Positions 34,268-42,674 of a stretch of DNA of 60,103 bases are shown here, piece after piece. A program made the translations under genes and the position numbers. Position 1 is the stretch's first letter. Every line of letters begins with the position of its first letter. The notes beneath the pieces were generated by a model. It had not been told where the DNA came from. It saw only the letters and a program-made list of their open reading frames with translations, and made no database searches. Origin of the DNA: Winogradskyella sp. UBA3174 (GTDB lineage: Bacteria; Bacteroidota; Bacteroidia; Flavobacteriales; Flavobacteriaceae); contig NZ_DEXW01000071.1 in assembly GCF_002364335.1 (NCBI RefSeq), positions 1 to 60,103 of the forward strand. Direction: 5' to 3'.

Positions 34268-34462
34268 ATGATTAAAATCGAAATCAAAGAAGGAGAAAAT
34301 ATAGAACGTGCTCTTAAGCGTTACAAGCGTAAACACAGAAATGTGCAGATTATGCAAAACCTTAGAGAATCTCGTTATTTCACAAAACCTTCTGTTAAAA
34401 GAAGAAGAGAAATTCAGAAAGCTGAGTATATCCAAGGTTTAAGAGACGCTGAAAACGTATAG
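34268..34462 (+). CDS. rpsU: 30S ribosomal protein S21
   Basis: 64 aa, very basic, with the S21 pattern IEIKEGENIERALKRYKRK and RYFTKPSVKRRREIQKAEY. S21 binds late on the small subunit platform; in Bacteroidota it has been linked to sequestering the anti-Shine-Dalgarno region. It has its own likely promoter (34217) and a strong terminator (34492-34518), so it is probably monocistronic or read together with rpoD. Confidence 0.97.
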   Translation: MIKIEIKEGENIERALKRYKRKHRNVQIMQNLRESRYFTKPSVKRRREIQKAEYIQGLRDAENV

Positions 34463-34491
34463 ATTTACGTCTTAATATCCACAATATAATA

Positions 34492-34518
34492 GGGCAATAG
34501 AAATATTGCTCTTTTTTT
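34492..34518 (+). terminator. rpsU terminator
   Basis: Stem GGGCAATA/TATTGCTC (one G-U pair) with loop GAAA, followed by seven T residues on the plus strand, 30 bp after the rpsU stop codon. Confidence 0.85.
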
Positions 34519-34719
34519 GTTGGTAGTCGTTTTACGTCCTGAAATTTTCATTTTACGCACGCACCTCTAAGAATGCGCTGTACGGTTTTCATAAAAATGC
34601 TAAAAAGTCTTATCAGCGTATAATTATCTATTAGTAGCTTATAAACCGTTATCGATAAAATATTTGACCTGCAACCATAAGGCTAAATACTTAAAAGGTG
34701 AGGATTTCATAACTAAAAC

Positions 34720-34747
34720 TTTATTTAATGAATTCTCATTAAATAAA
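34720..34747. repeat. Perfect 12-bp inverted repeat
   Basis: TTTATTTAATGA and TCATTAAATAAA are exact reverse complements around a 4-nt loop. It lies 28 bp past the end of the DUF2797 gene (minus strand) but has no T run, so it is either a weak terminator or a protein-binding palindrome. Confidence 0.5.
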
Positions 34748-34775
34748 AGCGGTATTAACGGAATGCTAACACCAA

Positions 34776-35567
34776 TTAAAACTGCAATTCTACAACAAGT
34801 CCTTCATTAGATCGGATATTAAAAACAGTGTTATCTTCAAAAATCAGATACTGCCCTTTTACGCCTACTAGTTTACCTGAATATTCAATTTGCTTTTTAA
34901 GATTCAAACTATTTGGTTTTACAGGATACTGATTTACAGGGAAATGAATATGTGTTTCAGAATTATGTTCTATAAAATAAGCCCTAGCCTCATCTGGTAT
35001 GTATTTCTTAAGATGCTGTCTCCATTCTAAAAGATTTTCGTCTTCAATATCATTCTTAAGCATTTTTCTCCAATTGGTTTTATCAGCGACATAAGCCTTT
35101 AAAGCTACCTCAGTTATACCTGCGAGGTAACGATTGGGCACCTCAACAATTTCAACAGCTTCATGCGCACCTTGATCTATCCAACGTGTTGGTACTTGGC
35201 TTTTACGAGTCACTCCTACCTTTACATTACTAGAATTTGCGAGGTAAACAATATGAGGTTGCAACTGTACCTTTTTCTCATAGTCTAAATCCCTATCCTC
35301 TTTATCTAAATGGGCAGTACTAAGCTCAGGTCGCATAATCCAATCACCTGCAAAAGGTTTATCAAAAAAGCAATTTTTACAAAAACCTTGTCTATAAATA
35401 GGCTTATCTAAGCCACAACTTAAACATTGATGACCAACCAGCTTAATATTAAAAGGTTTATTTAAAAGCTGATTAATATGAATGAAATCATTTTTAAAAA
35501 CCAAATAATATTGAATAGGGTCTAAAAACTCGGTTTGCATTTTAGTTAGTACACCGGTATAAAGCAT
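34776..35567 (-). CDS. DUF2797 family protein with paired CxxC motif
   Basis: 263 aa, cytoplasmic. The N-terminus (MLYTGVLTKMQTEF) is typical of the family. Four cysteines, Cys48, Cys51, Cys63 and Cys66 (CLSC...CKNC), form a probable zinc site. A second block, VYLANSSNVKVGVTRKSQVP followed by RWIDQGA, resembles a GIY-YIG nuclease-like fold. No function is established to my knowledge. It is divergent from the acyl-adenylating GH3 gene. Confidence 0.8.
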   Translation of the reverse strand: MLYTGVLTKMQTEFLDPIQYYLVFKNDFIHINQLLNKPFNIKLVGHQCLSCGLDKPIYRQGFCKNCFFDKPFAGDWIMRPELSTAHLDKEDRDLDYEKKVQLQPHIVYLANSSNVKVGVTRKSQVPTRWIDQGAHEAVEIVEVPNRYLAGITEVALKAYVADKTNWRKMLKNDIEDENLLEWRQHLKKYIPDEARAYFIEHNSETHIHFPVNQYPVKPNSLNLKKQIEYSGKLVGVKGQYLIFEDNTVFNIRSNEGLVVELQF

Positions 35568-35604
35568 AAAAGAAATTTAGTATTTTTAGCACACAAGCTT
35601 CCTT

Positions 35605-35682
35605 ATGGCAAACCACAAAGAACTTGTAAGCAAAAAAGATTTAAGTTTACAAACGATAATTAATTTATTAAATCTCGCTTAG
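35605..35682 (+). CDS. Possible 25-residue small ORF
   Basis: ATG-initiated frame of 25 codons ending 20 bp before the GH3-type gene. The product (MANHKELVSKKDLSLQTIIN and five more residues) has no recognisable motif. It could be a leader peptide or chance; listed only because it fills the leader of the next gene. Confidence 0.15.
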   Translation: MANHKELVSKKDLSLQTIINLLNLA

Positions 35683-35702
35683 CGAGTAAAGATAGCCAAT
35701 CC

Positions 35703-37220
35703 ATGCCAATCCCAATTGTAAATTCTATTGCTTCTTGGTTCTTAAAGAAACGAGTCCATCAAATTGAATTGTTTTTAAAATACCCTAATGAAGTTCAAAA
35801 TGAGTTGCTTTTTACTCTTCTAAAAATTGCAAAGGATACAGAAACAGGAAAGAAATATGATTTTGCATCCATAAAAAGCTATAAAGATTTTAACGAGCGC
35901 TTACCTGTTGTTAATTATGAAACCATACAACCATCAATAGAACGCTCTAGAAATGGTGAGCAAAATATCTATTGGCCAACACCTATAAAATGGTTTGCAA
36001 AATCTAGTGGAACAACAAATGCAAAAAGTAAATTTATACCTGTAAGTACAGAATCTTTAGAAGATTGCCACTATGCGGCAAGCAAAGATCTATTATGTAT
36101 GTACTTAAACAACAATGAAAATTCTCAATTATTTACTGGCAAAAGCCTAAGACTAGGTGGCAGTAAAGAATTGTATAAAGAAAACGGAACTGCATTTGGT
36201 GATTTAAGTGCGATTCTTATAGATAATATGCCGTTTTGGGCTGAATACAGTAGTACTCCAAGTAGTAAAGTTTCATTAATGAGTGAATGGGAAACCAAAA
36301 TGCAAGCTATTGTAGATGAAACTATAAACGAAAATGTTACAAGCCTAGCAGGTGTGCCTTCATGGATGCTAGTTTTACTAAATAATGTCCTAGATTCAAC
36401 AGGAAAAGATAGCCTATTTAATATTTGGCCTAACCTCGAAGTTTATTTTCATGGTGGAGTTAGTTTTAACCCTTACATAGATCAGTACCGTAATATATTA
36501 CCTAAAAAGCAATTTAAATACTACGAAATCTACAATGCATCTGAAGGCTTTTTTGCTATCCAAGATCAAAATTATTCAGGTGATTTATTACTGATGTTAG
36601 ATTATGGTATTTTCTATGAGTTTATACCAATGGATACCTATGGTAAAAGTGATCAAAAAGTAATCCCGTTGAGCGATGTAGAGCTTAATAAAAACTACGC
36701 AGTTATCATTACAACAAATGCAGGTCTTTGGCGCTATAAAATTGGAGATACAATACGTTTTGTAAGTATAAGTCCGCATAGAATAAAAGTTTCTGGTAGA
36801 ACGAAACACCACATTAATGCATTTGGTGAAGAATTAATAATTGAAAATGCAGAAGATGCATTAAAAAAAGTATGTAAACGCACCTCAGCTGAAATAGTAG
36901 ATTATACTGCTGCACCGATCTTTATGAGTGGCAAGGAAAAAGGAACTCACGAATGGATTATTGAATTCAAAACACCACCACGAGACATGCCTTATTTTGA
37001 GGAGCTTTTTGATAATGCACTAAAATCCTTGAATTCGGATTATGAAGCTAAACGTTTCAATAATATTACTCTTAATAAACCAAAAATTCATAGTGCCAGA
37101 CCAAATTTATTTTATGATTGGTTAAAAGAAAATGACAAACTTGGCGGACAACATAAAGTACCTCGATTATCAAATTCTAGAGACTATATTGATGAGTTAT
37201 TACGCCTAAACAAAAGCTAA
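35703..37220 (+). CDS. GH3-type (auxin-responsive promoter family) acyl-adenylating enzyme
   Basis: 505 aa. Belongs to the GH3 superfamily of adenylate-forming acyl-acid amido synthetases, not to glycoside hydrolase family 3. Landmarks: IKWFAKSSGTTNAKSKFIP (phosphate loop), GGVSFNPY, YNASEGFFAIQD, GLWRYKIGDTIRFV and VSGRTKHHINAFGEELI. Plant members conjugate hormones to amino acids; the bacterial role and substrate are largely undefined. The gene stands alone, divergent from DUF2797, and has no adjacent carrier protein or thioesterase to hint at a pathway. Confidence 0.88.
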   Translation: MPIPIVNSIASWFLKKRVHQIELFLKYPNEVQNELLFTLLKIAKDTETGKKYDFASIKSYKDFNERLPVVNYETIQPSIERSRNGEQNIYWPTPIKWFAKSSGTTNAKSKFIPVSTESLEDCHYAASKDLLCMYLNNNENSQLFTGKSLRLGGSKELYKENGTAFGDLSAILIDNMPFWAEYSSTPSSKVSLMSEWETKMQAIVDETINENVTSLAGVPSWMLVLLNNVLDSTGKDSLFNIWPNLEVYFHGGVSFNPYIDQYRNILPKKQFKYYEIYNASEGFFAIQDQNYSGDLLLMLDYGIFYEFIPMDTYGKSDQKVIPLSDVELNKNYAVIITTNAGLWRYKIGDTIRFVSISPHRIKVSGRTKHHINAFGEELIIENAEDALKKVCKRTSAEIVDYTAAPIFMSGKEKGTHEWIIEFKTPPRDMPYFEELFDNALKSLNSDYEAKRFNNITLNKPKIHSARPNLFYDWLKENDKLGGQHKVPRLSNSRDYIDELLRLNKS

Positions 37221-37376
37221 CAGACATATGTTAATCTATTGAATACGTTTTGTTTAACGTCTTCTATGTACTAAAAAATATCGTTAATCGTTAAAACATG
37301 TCATACACCTAACTAAAATACTCAGAAAGGTATAAAAGGTTATTTTAGCATTAATTAATCCTAATTTCCCACAATT

Positions 37377-38606
37377 ATGAAGCCTACCCTTACTTTAGTA
37401 TTGACTTTATTTACATTTTTTTTCTTCAGTACGGTTTCTACAGATCCCATAAATGATAAAAAGCCAAGCGACGCAAATGAGAGTGGTTATATTTTTGATG
37501 TTAACGTTTCAAAGATTAATTCTGATTACTCAGAAATACCAAGTGCAGTATTCAGAAATAAACTAGTACTTGTATCTTCTAAAAAAATTGGTGCTATTGG
37601 TAATGGCAGAGATAAAAATACTAAACTGCCTTACTATAACTTATTTTGTACAGACATCAATAAAGGTGCAGATTTAACCCAACCTCTATTATTTAGCCGA
37701 ATACTTAACACAAAGGGAAATGAAGGCCAAGTCTCATTCTCACCAGATCAATTTACAATTTACTATACCAATAGTAAACGTAAAAACTCAACTAACTATC
37801 AATTATATAAAGCAAATTTAAAACCAAATTCTAACGGAAAATGGATAAATCAAAAACCATTAGATATAAGTAGTGAAGACTATTCTATAGAAAACCCACA
37901 CGTATCTGGTGATGGTAATTTTTTATATTTTTCATCAAATATGGAAGGCGGTTTTGGAGGATTTGATATTTATAAAGCTTTTATAAGAAATGACGGCACT
38001 ATAAGTGAGCCTATTAATCTAGGAAGAACTATTAACACTGAGGAAGACGAAAAATACCCACACACCTCTAAAAGCGGTAGTGAGTTATTCTTTTCATCTA
38101 AAGGACATGATAGCCAAGGTGGTTTTGATATTTTTATTTCCAACAATCACAGAAACCTTAATTATACACAACCAAGAAATTTAGGTGTAAAAATTAATTC
38201 AATTAGAGATGATATTGCATTTGTTCTTATTGATAAGAACAGAGGAGTATTTTCTTCTAATACTGGTAATTTAGGACAACGATTTAACATGTACCGATTT
38301 AACGCTAGAGCAATCTACCAAAACTTAGAAGGTATTGTAGTTAAAGAAGATGGCAAAGCAATACCTAATACTATGGTTATCTTGTATGATAGTAGTGGTA
38401 AGGAAGTTGAGCGTCAAATAACTGGAAGAGATGCAACATATAGTTTTAAAATCAGACCTTTTGAAGGGTATCACTTAAAAACTATAAAAGCAGGTTTTGA
38501 AGATGCTATGGTAGAATTTCAATCTAAAAATGTTGACACTGATGTTGCATTTAATGAGGTTTTAAAACTATCTAGTAAAGTAAAAATAGACAGAACAAAG
38601 AGCTAA
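37377..38606 (+). CDS. PD40/WD40-like propeller protein with C-terminal carboxypeptidase-regulatory domain
   Basis: 409 aa with a signal peptide (MKPTLTLVLTLFTFFFFSTV). Several PD40 beta-propeller blades are visible: EGQVSFSPDQFTIYYTNS, ENPHVSGDGNFLYFSSNMEGGFGGFDIY and YPHTSKSGSELFFSSKGHDSQGGFDIF. Residues about 318-395 form a carboxypeptidase-regulatory-like fold (LEGIVVKEDGKAIPNTMVIL). This is the layout of the PorE-like T9SS-associated proteins but without the C-terminal OmpA peptidoglycan-binding domain. The sequence after the stop codon shows no remnant of such a domain, so it looks like a natural short form. Function unknown; periplasmic scaffold is a guess. Confidence 0.75.
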   Translation: MKPTLTLVLTLFTFFFFSTVSTDPINDKKPSDANESGYIFDVNVSKINSDYSEIPSAVFRNKLVLVSSKKIGAIGNGRDKNTKLPYYNLFCTDINKGADLTQPLLFSRILNTKGNEGQVSFSPDQFTIYYTNSKRKNSTNYQLYKANLKPNSNGKWINQKPLDISSEDYSIENPHVSGDGNFLYFSSNMEGGFGGFDIYKAFIRNDGTISEPINLGRTINTEEDEKYPHTSKSGSELFFSSKGHDSQGGFDIFISNNHRNLNYTQPRNLGVKINSIRDDIAFVLIDKNRGVFSSNTGNLGQRFNMYRFNARAIYQNLEGIVVKEDGKAIPNTMVILYDSSGKEVERQITGRDATYSFKIRPFEGYHLKTIKAGFEDAMVEFQSKNVDTDVAFNEVLKLSSKVKIDRTKS

Positions 38607-38810
38607 TTCACTTCATCGATAAAAAGAACAACGCCTATCTATACATCGATTTTTATTTAAGCTTTAACTAATAAACAAATAAAACCTACACTACATTAAT
38701 TTTAGCATATATATTCGTGTTAAATAAATGTGCTATCAATTATTTAACCCTCGTAATTTAATATAAAAAATATTGCAAGCAATATTATATTAATAAATCC
38801 AACGCCAAAC

Positions 38811-38849
38811 AAAAAACCACAATTTCAATATTAGAAATTGTGGTTTTTT
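38811..38849. terminator. Bidirectional terminator between PD40 gene and clpX
   Basis: AAAAAACCACAATTTC and GAAATTGTGGTTTTTT are perfect 16-bp arms around a 7-nt loop. It can end both the plus-strand PD40 transcript and the minus-strand clpX transcript (18 bp after its stop). Confidence 0.88.
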
Positions 38850-38867
38850 TATGATATAGTTTTTGCT

Positions 38868-40100
38868 TTAAGAGACTGCCTTCAACTTCTTTAATGTAGA
38901 TTTAGAAAGCCTATGCTCTGCATAGCTTTTAGTAATATTCAATTTTGTTTCACCAGAACCTGGTAATTCAAACATAGCCTCTGTTAATATTTCCTCACAT
39001 AATGAACGCAACCCACGTGCGCCAAGCTTGTACTCAACAGCTTTTCCTACGATATATTCTAAAGCACCTTCAGTGATTGTAAAATCCACCTCATCCATAG
39101 AAAACAATTTCTTGTATTGTTTTATTATAGCATTTTTAGGCTCTGTTAAAATCGCTCTTAAGGTATTAGCATCTAAAGGGTCCATGTGTGTAAGCACAGG
39201 TAAACGACCAATGATTTCTGGTATTAAACCAAAGTCTTTTAAATCTTTCGGAATTATATATTGTAAAATATTGTCTTCATCTACATTGTTATCAGAATTA
39301 ATAGAACTATAACCAATCGCTTGCATATTTAAGCGTTTAGTAATTACACGTTCTATACCATCAAAAGCTCCACCTGCAATAAATAATATGTTTTCAGTAT
39401 TGACTTCTATAAATTTTTGATCAGGATGTTTACGACCACCTTTTGGTGGTACATTAACAACAGTTCCTTCTAAAAGTTTTAAAAGTGCTTGTTGTACACC
39501 TTCACCAGAAACATCTCTTGTTATAGATGGATTATCACTTTTACGTGCAATTTTATCAATCTCATCTATAAAAACAATACCACGTTCTGCTTTTTCTAAA
39601 CTATAATCTGCCGCTTGTAACAAACGTGTTAAAATACTTTCTACATCTTCACCAACATAACCCGCTTCCGTTAATACAGTTGCATCAACTATAGCTAAAG
39701 GCACGTTTAACATTCTCGCGATAGTCTTTGCCATTAGTGTTTTACCGGTACCTGTTTGACCAACCATAATGATATTACTCTTTTGTATTTCAATATCATC
39801 ATCAGTTGGTGGCTGCAATAAACGTTTATAGTGGTTATAAACCGCAACAGACATAACACGTTTTGTGTATTCTTGACCAATAATATATTCGTCTAAAAAC
39901 GCCTTAATTTCTTTGGGCTTTCTTAGCATTAACTCAGCACTTAGTTCCGAATTGCCTGTTTGCTTAGACTCTTCTATTACAATACCATGCGCTTGCTCTA
40001 TACAACGATCACATATATGTGCATCTAAACCAGCTATTAATAAACTAGTTTCTGGCTTTTTCCTTCCACAAAATGAACATTCTAATTCTTCTTTTGCCAT
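38868..40100 (-). CDS. clpX: ATP-dependent Clp protease ATP-binding subunit ClpX
   Basis: 410 aa. AAA+ unfoldase that delivers substrates to ClpP. The N-terminal zinc-binding domain has Cys8, Cys11, Cys30 and Cys33. Walker A is GQTGTGKT (114-121), Walker B is IVFIDEIDKIA, and the RKSDNPSITRDVSGEGVQQALLK region carries the pore and sensor elements. The ClpP-contacting IGF-type loop reads IGYSS here (QAIGYSSIN), a variant of the usual Ile-Gly-Phe. It is the second gene of a clpP-clpX pair, 43 bp after clpP. Confidence 0.97.
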   Translation of the reverse strand: MAKEELECSFCGRKKPETSLLIAGLDAHICDRCIEQAHGIVIEESKQTGNSELSAELMLRKPKEIKAFLDEYIIGQEYTKRVMSVAVYNHYKRLLQPPTDDDIEIQKSNIIMVGQTGTGKTLMAKTIARMLNVPLAIVDATVLTEAGYVGEDVESILTRLLQAADYSLEKAERGIVFIDEIDKIARKSDNPSITRDVSGEGVQQALLKLLEGTVVNVPPKGGRKHPDQKFIEVNTENILFIAGGAFDGIERVITKRLNMQAIGYSSINSDNNVDEDNILQYIIPKDLKDFGLIPEIIGRLPVLTHMDPLDANTLRAILTEPKNAIIKQYKKLFSMDEVDFTITEGALEYIVGKAVEYKLGARGLRSLCEEILTEAMFELPGSGETKLNITKSYAEHRLSKSTLKKLKAVS

Positions 40101-40143
40101 AATTAAATTCTAATTCGGTTTTAATAGTCGTAATAATAAGGGA

Positions 40144-40818
40144 TTACTTGCGTTTTAAAACTTCATCAATCATTCCGTAGTCTAAAGCTTCTTGTGAACG
40201 CATCCAATAATCTCTATCAGAATCTTTTTCTACTTGCTCAATTGATTTACCAGAATGATTAGCAATAACTGCATATAATTCCTCCTTTACTCTTATTGTT
40301 TCTTTTAAAGCAATTTCCATATCGCTTAACTGACCTTGTGTACCACTACTTACTTGGTGTATCATTACACGAGAATGTGTTAATGCAGATCGCTTTCCTT
40401 TTTCACCAGCACATAACAATACTGCTGCCATAGAAGCTGCAATACCTGTACAAATTGTAGCAACATCTGGCTTTACAAACTGCATAGTATCATAAATACC
40501 TAAACCAGCATATACTGATCCTCCTGGTGAATTGATATAAATTTGAATATCTTTTGAAGCATCTGTACTCTGTAAGAATAATAATTGTGCTTGAATAATA
40601 TTTGCTACATGATCATTTACACCTGTACCTAAGAATATAATACGATCCATCATTAAACGAGAAAATACATCAAATACAGCTATATTCATTTGACGCTCCT
40701 CTATAATATTAGGTGTCATATTGCTTGGATACATGCTCTCTAAAATCTTACCGTAATAGTTACCATTTATACCTTGATCTTTTATCGCGAATTTTTCAAA
40801 TTCCTTTCCGTAATCCAT
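40144..40818 (-). CDS. clpP: ATP-dependent Clp protease proteolytic subunit ClpP
   Basis: 224 aa serine peptidase forming the 14-mer degradation chamber. Catalytic triad: Ser129 in GIAASMAAVL, His154 in RVMIHQVS, Asp203 in DSDRDYWM, with the family spacing. INSPGGSVYAGLGIYD forms the oxyanion-side loop. The N-terminal extension (about 30 residues) probably is a cleaved propeptide. The order tig, clpP, clpX on one strand is the classic quality-control arrangement. Confidence 0.97.
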   Translation of the reverse strand: MDYGKEFEKFAIKDQGINGNYYGKILESMYPSNMTPNIIEERQMNIAVFDVFSRLMMDRIIFLGTGVNDHVANIIQAQLLFLQSTDASKDIQIYINSPGGSVYAGLGIYDTMQFVKPDVATICTGIAASMAAVLLCAGEKGKRSALTHSRVMIHQVSSGTQGQLSDMEIALKETIRVKEELYAVIANHSGKSIEQVEKDSDRDYWMRSQEALDYGMIDEVLKRK

Positions 40819-40839
40819 ATGTTTTAATTTTTTTTTATT

Positions 40840-40873
40840 AAAAAAAAGCGTAAAACTTATTATGTTCTACGCT
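40840..40873 (-). terminator. Terminator between tig and clpP
   Basis: On the minus strand, AGCGTAGAAC pairs with GTTTTACGCT (one G-U) around a 7-nt loop and is followed by a run of T. It lies about 28 bp past the tig stop codon, suggesting that clpP-clpX is at least partly transcribed separately. Confidence 0.75.
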
Positions 40874-40901
40874 CAAAGATACTAATATTTTTAAAGACAG
40901 C

Positions 40902-42224
40902 TTAACTGTAGAATTCTTTTACAAAATCATCATACGTGATATCTTTTGTCTTAATATTTGCTTCTGTCTTATATAAATTTAATAAATTCTGACTCATTAG
41001 CTGCTCAGACAAACGCTTTACTTCTTCTTGATTAGACAATATACGTGCCGCTATGTCTTCTAATTCCTTTTCTGAAGGATTCATCTGACCAAACTGAGCC
41101 ATTTGCCCTTTTATCATTTCCATAGAATGAGCTTTTAAATCCTCAAACTGAACTTGTAAGTTATGTTCTTGGATTAATTTACCTTCTATTAATTGGTAAC
41201 GCATACTTTTTTCAGATTTTTCGTATTCTTCTTTAGCCTGCTCTTCTGACATTTCTTCTTCACCTGCCGTTTGCATCCATTTTTGCAAGAAACTAGATGG
41301 CAAATCAAATTTTGTGTTCTCTACTAAATATTCAGTCACATCATTCAATAATTTCTGATCACCTTGTTGGGCAAATTGCTTTTCAGAATCTTCCTTTATT
41401 TTCTCCTTAAATTCTGTAACTGAAGTTACTTTATCTTTTCCAAATAATTTATCAAATAAGTCTTGATCTAAATCTGCTAATTCTCTTCCGTTAACCTCGG
41501 TAACTTCAAAAGTTACTTCAATATTTAAACCATGAGCATCATCATGAGGTACTTTAAAGAAGGTCATTAAATCATGATCATCATTAAATAAACCTTTTGT
41601 TTTTAAAGAAACAACATCTCCTACTTTAGCACCTATAAATTTCTTAGGGTTTGATTTCCCTTTCAATTTATCTAAAGTAATCATCGTAGAATTATCAATT
41701 GCTTTTTCTTCGTTAAAGAACGTTCCTGTAATTTCAGAATCTTTAGCTACTTCAGATTGAGAAACAATTTTACCATATTGCTTCTGAATACTCTCAACTT
41801 GATTGTTGATCATTTTATCATCTGCAACTATATTATAATTTGTTATTGCTTTTTTACCTTTTAGTTTCACATCGAATTGTGGAGCTAAACCTAATTCAAA
41901 CTCAAAAGAAAATGCATCAGCATCCCAATCTAAATCGTCTTGAGCTTTAGGTAATGGATTTCCTAAAACGTCTAACTTTTCTTCTACTAAATATTTACCT
42001 AGAGCATCTTGAAGTAATTTGTTTACCTCATCTACCAATACAGCTTTACCATATTGTTTTTTCACCATTCCCATTGGTACATGGCCTTTTCTAAAACCAG
42101 GAATATTAGCAGATTTACGGTAATCTATTAATATTTTTTCAACTTTATCACTGTAGTCTTCTTTAGCGATGTTTACTTTTACAACTGCATTTAATGCATC
42201 GATGTTTTCTCTTGTAATATTCAT
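40902..42224 (-). CDS. tig: Trigger factor
   Basis: 440 aa ribosome-associated chaperone. The N-terminal ribosome-binding signature is present as IPGFRKGHVPMGMVKKQYG (about 39-57). The middle FKBP-like domain (about 150-245) is weakly conserved, as is common in Bacteroidota, and the helical C-terminal domain follows (FDKLFGKDKVTSVTEFKEKI onward). The length is normal. Upstream is a TATTTTTG -7-like box (42250-42257) inside a hairpin. Confidence 0.95.
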   Translation of the reverse strand: MNITRENIDALNAVVKVNIAKEDYSDKVEKILIDYRKSANIPGFRKGHVPMGMVKKQYGKAVLVDEVNKLLQDALGKYLVEEKLDVLGNPLPKAQDDLDWDADAFSFEFELGLAPQFDVKLKGKKAITNYNIVADDKMINNQVESIQKQYGKIVSQSEVAKDSEITGTFFNEEKAIDNSTMITLDKLKGKSNPKKFIGAKVGDVVSLKTKGLFNDDHDLMTFFKVPHDDAHGLNIEVTFEVTEVNGRELADLDQDLFDKLFGKDKVTSVTEFKEKIKEDSEKQFAQQGDQKLLNDVTEYLVENTKFDLPSSFLQKWMQTAGEEEMSEEQAKEEYEKSEKSMRYQLIEGKLIQEHNLQVQFEDLKAHSMEMIKGQMAQFGQMNPSEKELEDIAARILSNQEEVKRLSEQLMSQNLLNLYKTEANIKTKDITYDDFVKEFYS

Positions 42225-42241
42225 TCTTTTTGGAACTAAAA

Positions 42242-42277
42242 TTGGGTTGCAAAAATACGCTATTTTTCACAACCCAA
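42242..42277 (-). promoter_or_regulatory. Hairpin with embedded -7 box before tig
   Basis: TTGGGTTG (42242-42249) and CAACCCAA (42270-42277) pair, and inside them AAAAATA pairs with TATTTTT. Read on the minus strand, the box TATTTTTG (42250-42257) matches TAnnTTTG. The element may be the tig promoter, the end of the holin-like transcript, or both. Confidence 0.4.
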
Positions 42278-42304
42278 CACTACTTTTAATTGTTTGATTC
42301 TAAG

Positions 42305-42652
42305 CTACTTTTTCTTATCTTTTAAGAACGATTGCAACAAAGATTGTAATAGAGACAATAGAACACTAAATAGAATTGCATTCCATATGCCATCTACGGC
42401 AAAACCATCTATAAGTTTGTCTGCCAAAAGTATAATTAAAGCATTAATAACTACTAAGAATAGACCTAGTGTTAAAATGGTTACTGGCAAGGTTAATATC
42501 ACCAAAACCGGCTTTACCAACAAATTAAGAACAGATAGTACAACGGCTACTACAATTGCTCCCACGTAACCATCTACAGCAACTCCATTTAGCACGTTTG
42601 CCAAAACGAAGACCGCTAAAGCATTGATTAATATTCTTAATATTAAGTTCAT
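42305..42652 (-). CDS. Small holin-4-type (phage_holin_4_2) membrane protein
   Basis: 115 aa with four hydrophobic helices: LILRILINALAVFVLANVL, YVGAIVVAVVLSVLNLLVKPVL, VTILTLGLFLVVINALIILLA and a C-terminal amphipathic segment. The mix of LNLLVKP and TLPVTILTLGLFLVVINA is typical of this widespread family. Despite the family name there are no phage genes nearby and it is better read as a conserved envelope protein. Function unknown. Confidence 0.88.
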   Translation of the reverse strand: MNLILRILINALAVFVLANVLNGVAVDGYVGAIVVAVVLSVLNLLVKPVLVILTLPVTILTLGLFLVVINALIILLADKLIDGFAVDGIWNAILFSVLLSLLQSLLQSFLKDKKK

Positions 42653-42674
42653 TTCTTTTAGTTTTTGGATTTAC

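Larger units (their letters stand above)
34463..34775. other. Intergenic region after rpsU
   Basis: 313 bp without a supportable gene. It holds the rpsU terminator, then about 200 bp of unremarkable sequence, and the perfect palindrome at 34720-34747. Confidence 0.6.

Noticed and set aside
35703..37220. GH3 label as a glycoside hydrolase linked to the glucan locus
   Set aside because: The motifs are those of the auxin-responsive GH3 adenylating superfamily, not glycoside hydrolase family 3.
42305..42652. Phage holin as sign of a prophage
   Set aside because: The family is a common chromosomal membrane protein in Bacteroidota and no phage structural, integrase or lysin gene is nearby.
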